DNA from: Corynebacterium vitaeruminis DSM 20294
GTDB lineage: Bacteria > Actinomycetota > Actinomycetes > Mycobacteriales > Mycobacteriaceae
NCBI RefSeq assembly: GCF_000550805.1
Contig: NZ_CP004353.1
Location: forward strand, 1,984,001-2,048,000
Direction of reading: 5' to 3'
DNA: 64,000 bases
The number at the start of each line of letters is the position of its first letter. The stretch's first letter is position 1. The notes beneath the pieces are model-generated. The model worked only from the letters and a program-made list of their open reading frames with translations, searched no databases and had not been told where the DNA came from. A program made the translations under genes and the position numbers. This document shows positions 58,338 through 64,000 of this stretch, in pieces.

Positions 58338-64000
<5,663 letters not shown>

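Overview
The window is a 64 kb, high-GC, gene-dense piece of a Corynebacterium chromosome, or that of a very close relative. The evidence is the gene content and order: mraZ-rsmH-ftsL-pbp-mur, metF | idsA-mptA, Rv2175c | pknL, the alpha-1,2-mannosyltransferase, aroG, pimB, nlpC, the ctaE-qcrCAB and ctaCF respiratory genes, ltsA, cobUTS, ilvE | pepB, aceF, lipBA and glnA. This order matches what I remember of Mycobacterium tuberculosis Rv2155c to Rv2220 and of C. glutamicum around cg2374 to cg2429. A perfect AmtR-type operator before glnA also points to Corynebacterium. The high GC and an intact glycine-cleavage operon argue against C. glutamicum itself; I cannot name the species. I see no tRNA, rRNA, CRISPR array, IS element or prophage.

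Layout. (1) 1-9271, minus strand: division and cell-wall cluster mraZ, rsmH, ftsL, pbp/ftsI, murE, murF, mraY and the start of murD. (2) 9272-12685: a 510-bp regulatory gap, an alpha-methylacyl-CoA racemase-like gene, DUF3040, a HEPN protein and a GNAT acetyltransferase. (3) 12707-28393: metF, a polyprenyl diphosphate synthase, mptA, the Rv2175c-type regulator, the PASTA kinase PknL overlapping a GT87 mannosyltransferase, aroG, an exoribonuclease, two acyltransferases, glucokinase, pimB and an NlpC/P60 hydrolase. This is a lipomannan, PIM and envelope region. (4) 28394-34977: cytochrome bc1-aa3 genes in two minus-strand units (ctaCF, ctaE-qcrCAB). (5) 35512-41855: ltsA (asnB), DUF1345, erpA, DUF3043 and cobUTS. 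(6) 41862-46715: ilvE, pepB and the triple-lipoyl E2 aceF. (7) 46790-55525: an HNH endonuclease of the 13E12 type, gcvPTH run together with lipBA, DUF4191 and RDD. (8) 55747-64000: nitrogen assimilation, with glnA, an ADP-ribosylglycohydrolase, gltB and the start of gltD.

How the genes work together. Lipid II synthesis (mur, mraY), transpeptidation (pbp), diaminopimelate amidation (ltsA) and hydrolysis (nlpC) build the wall. The prenyl synthase may supply the polyprenyl carrier, while pimB, mptA and the GT87 enzyme build PIM and lipomannan, next to a Ser/Thr kinase that senses the wall. lipBA supplies lipoate to both AceF and GcvH, which flank it.

The most unusual signal is a dispersed 12-bp motif, GCGTCGACAAGC, and its close variants. 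I count nine exact copies and about ten variants on both strands, in genes and in gaps, several of them starting at or inside stop codons. By a rough base-composition estimate far fewer than one exact copy is expected. Other points of note are two oppositely facing MraZ-box clusters in one intergenic region, a cobS whose only plausible start is CTG, DtxR-like boxes before gltB and ctaE, and a direct repeat of MtrA type before nlpC.
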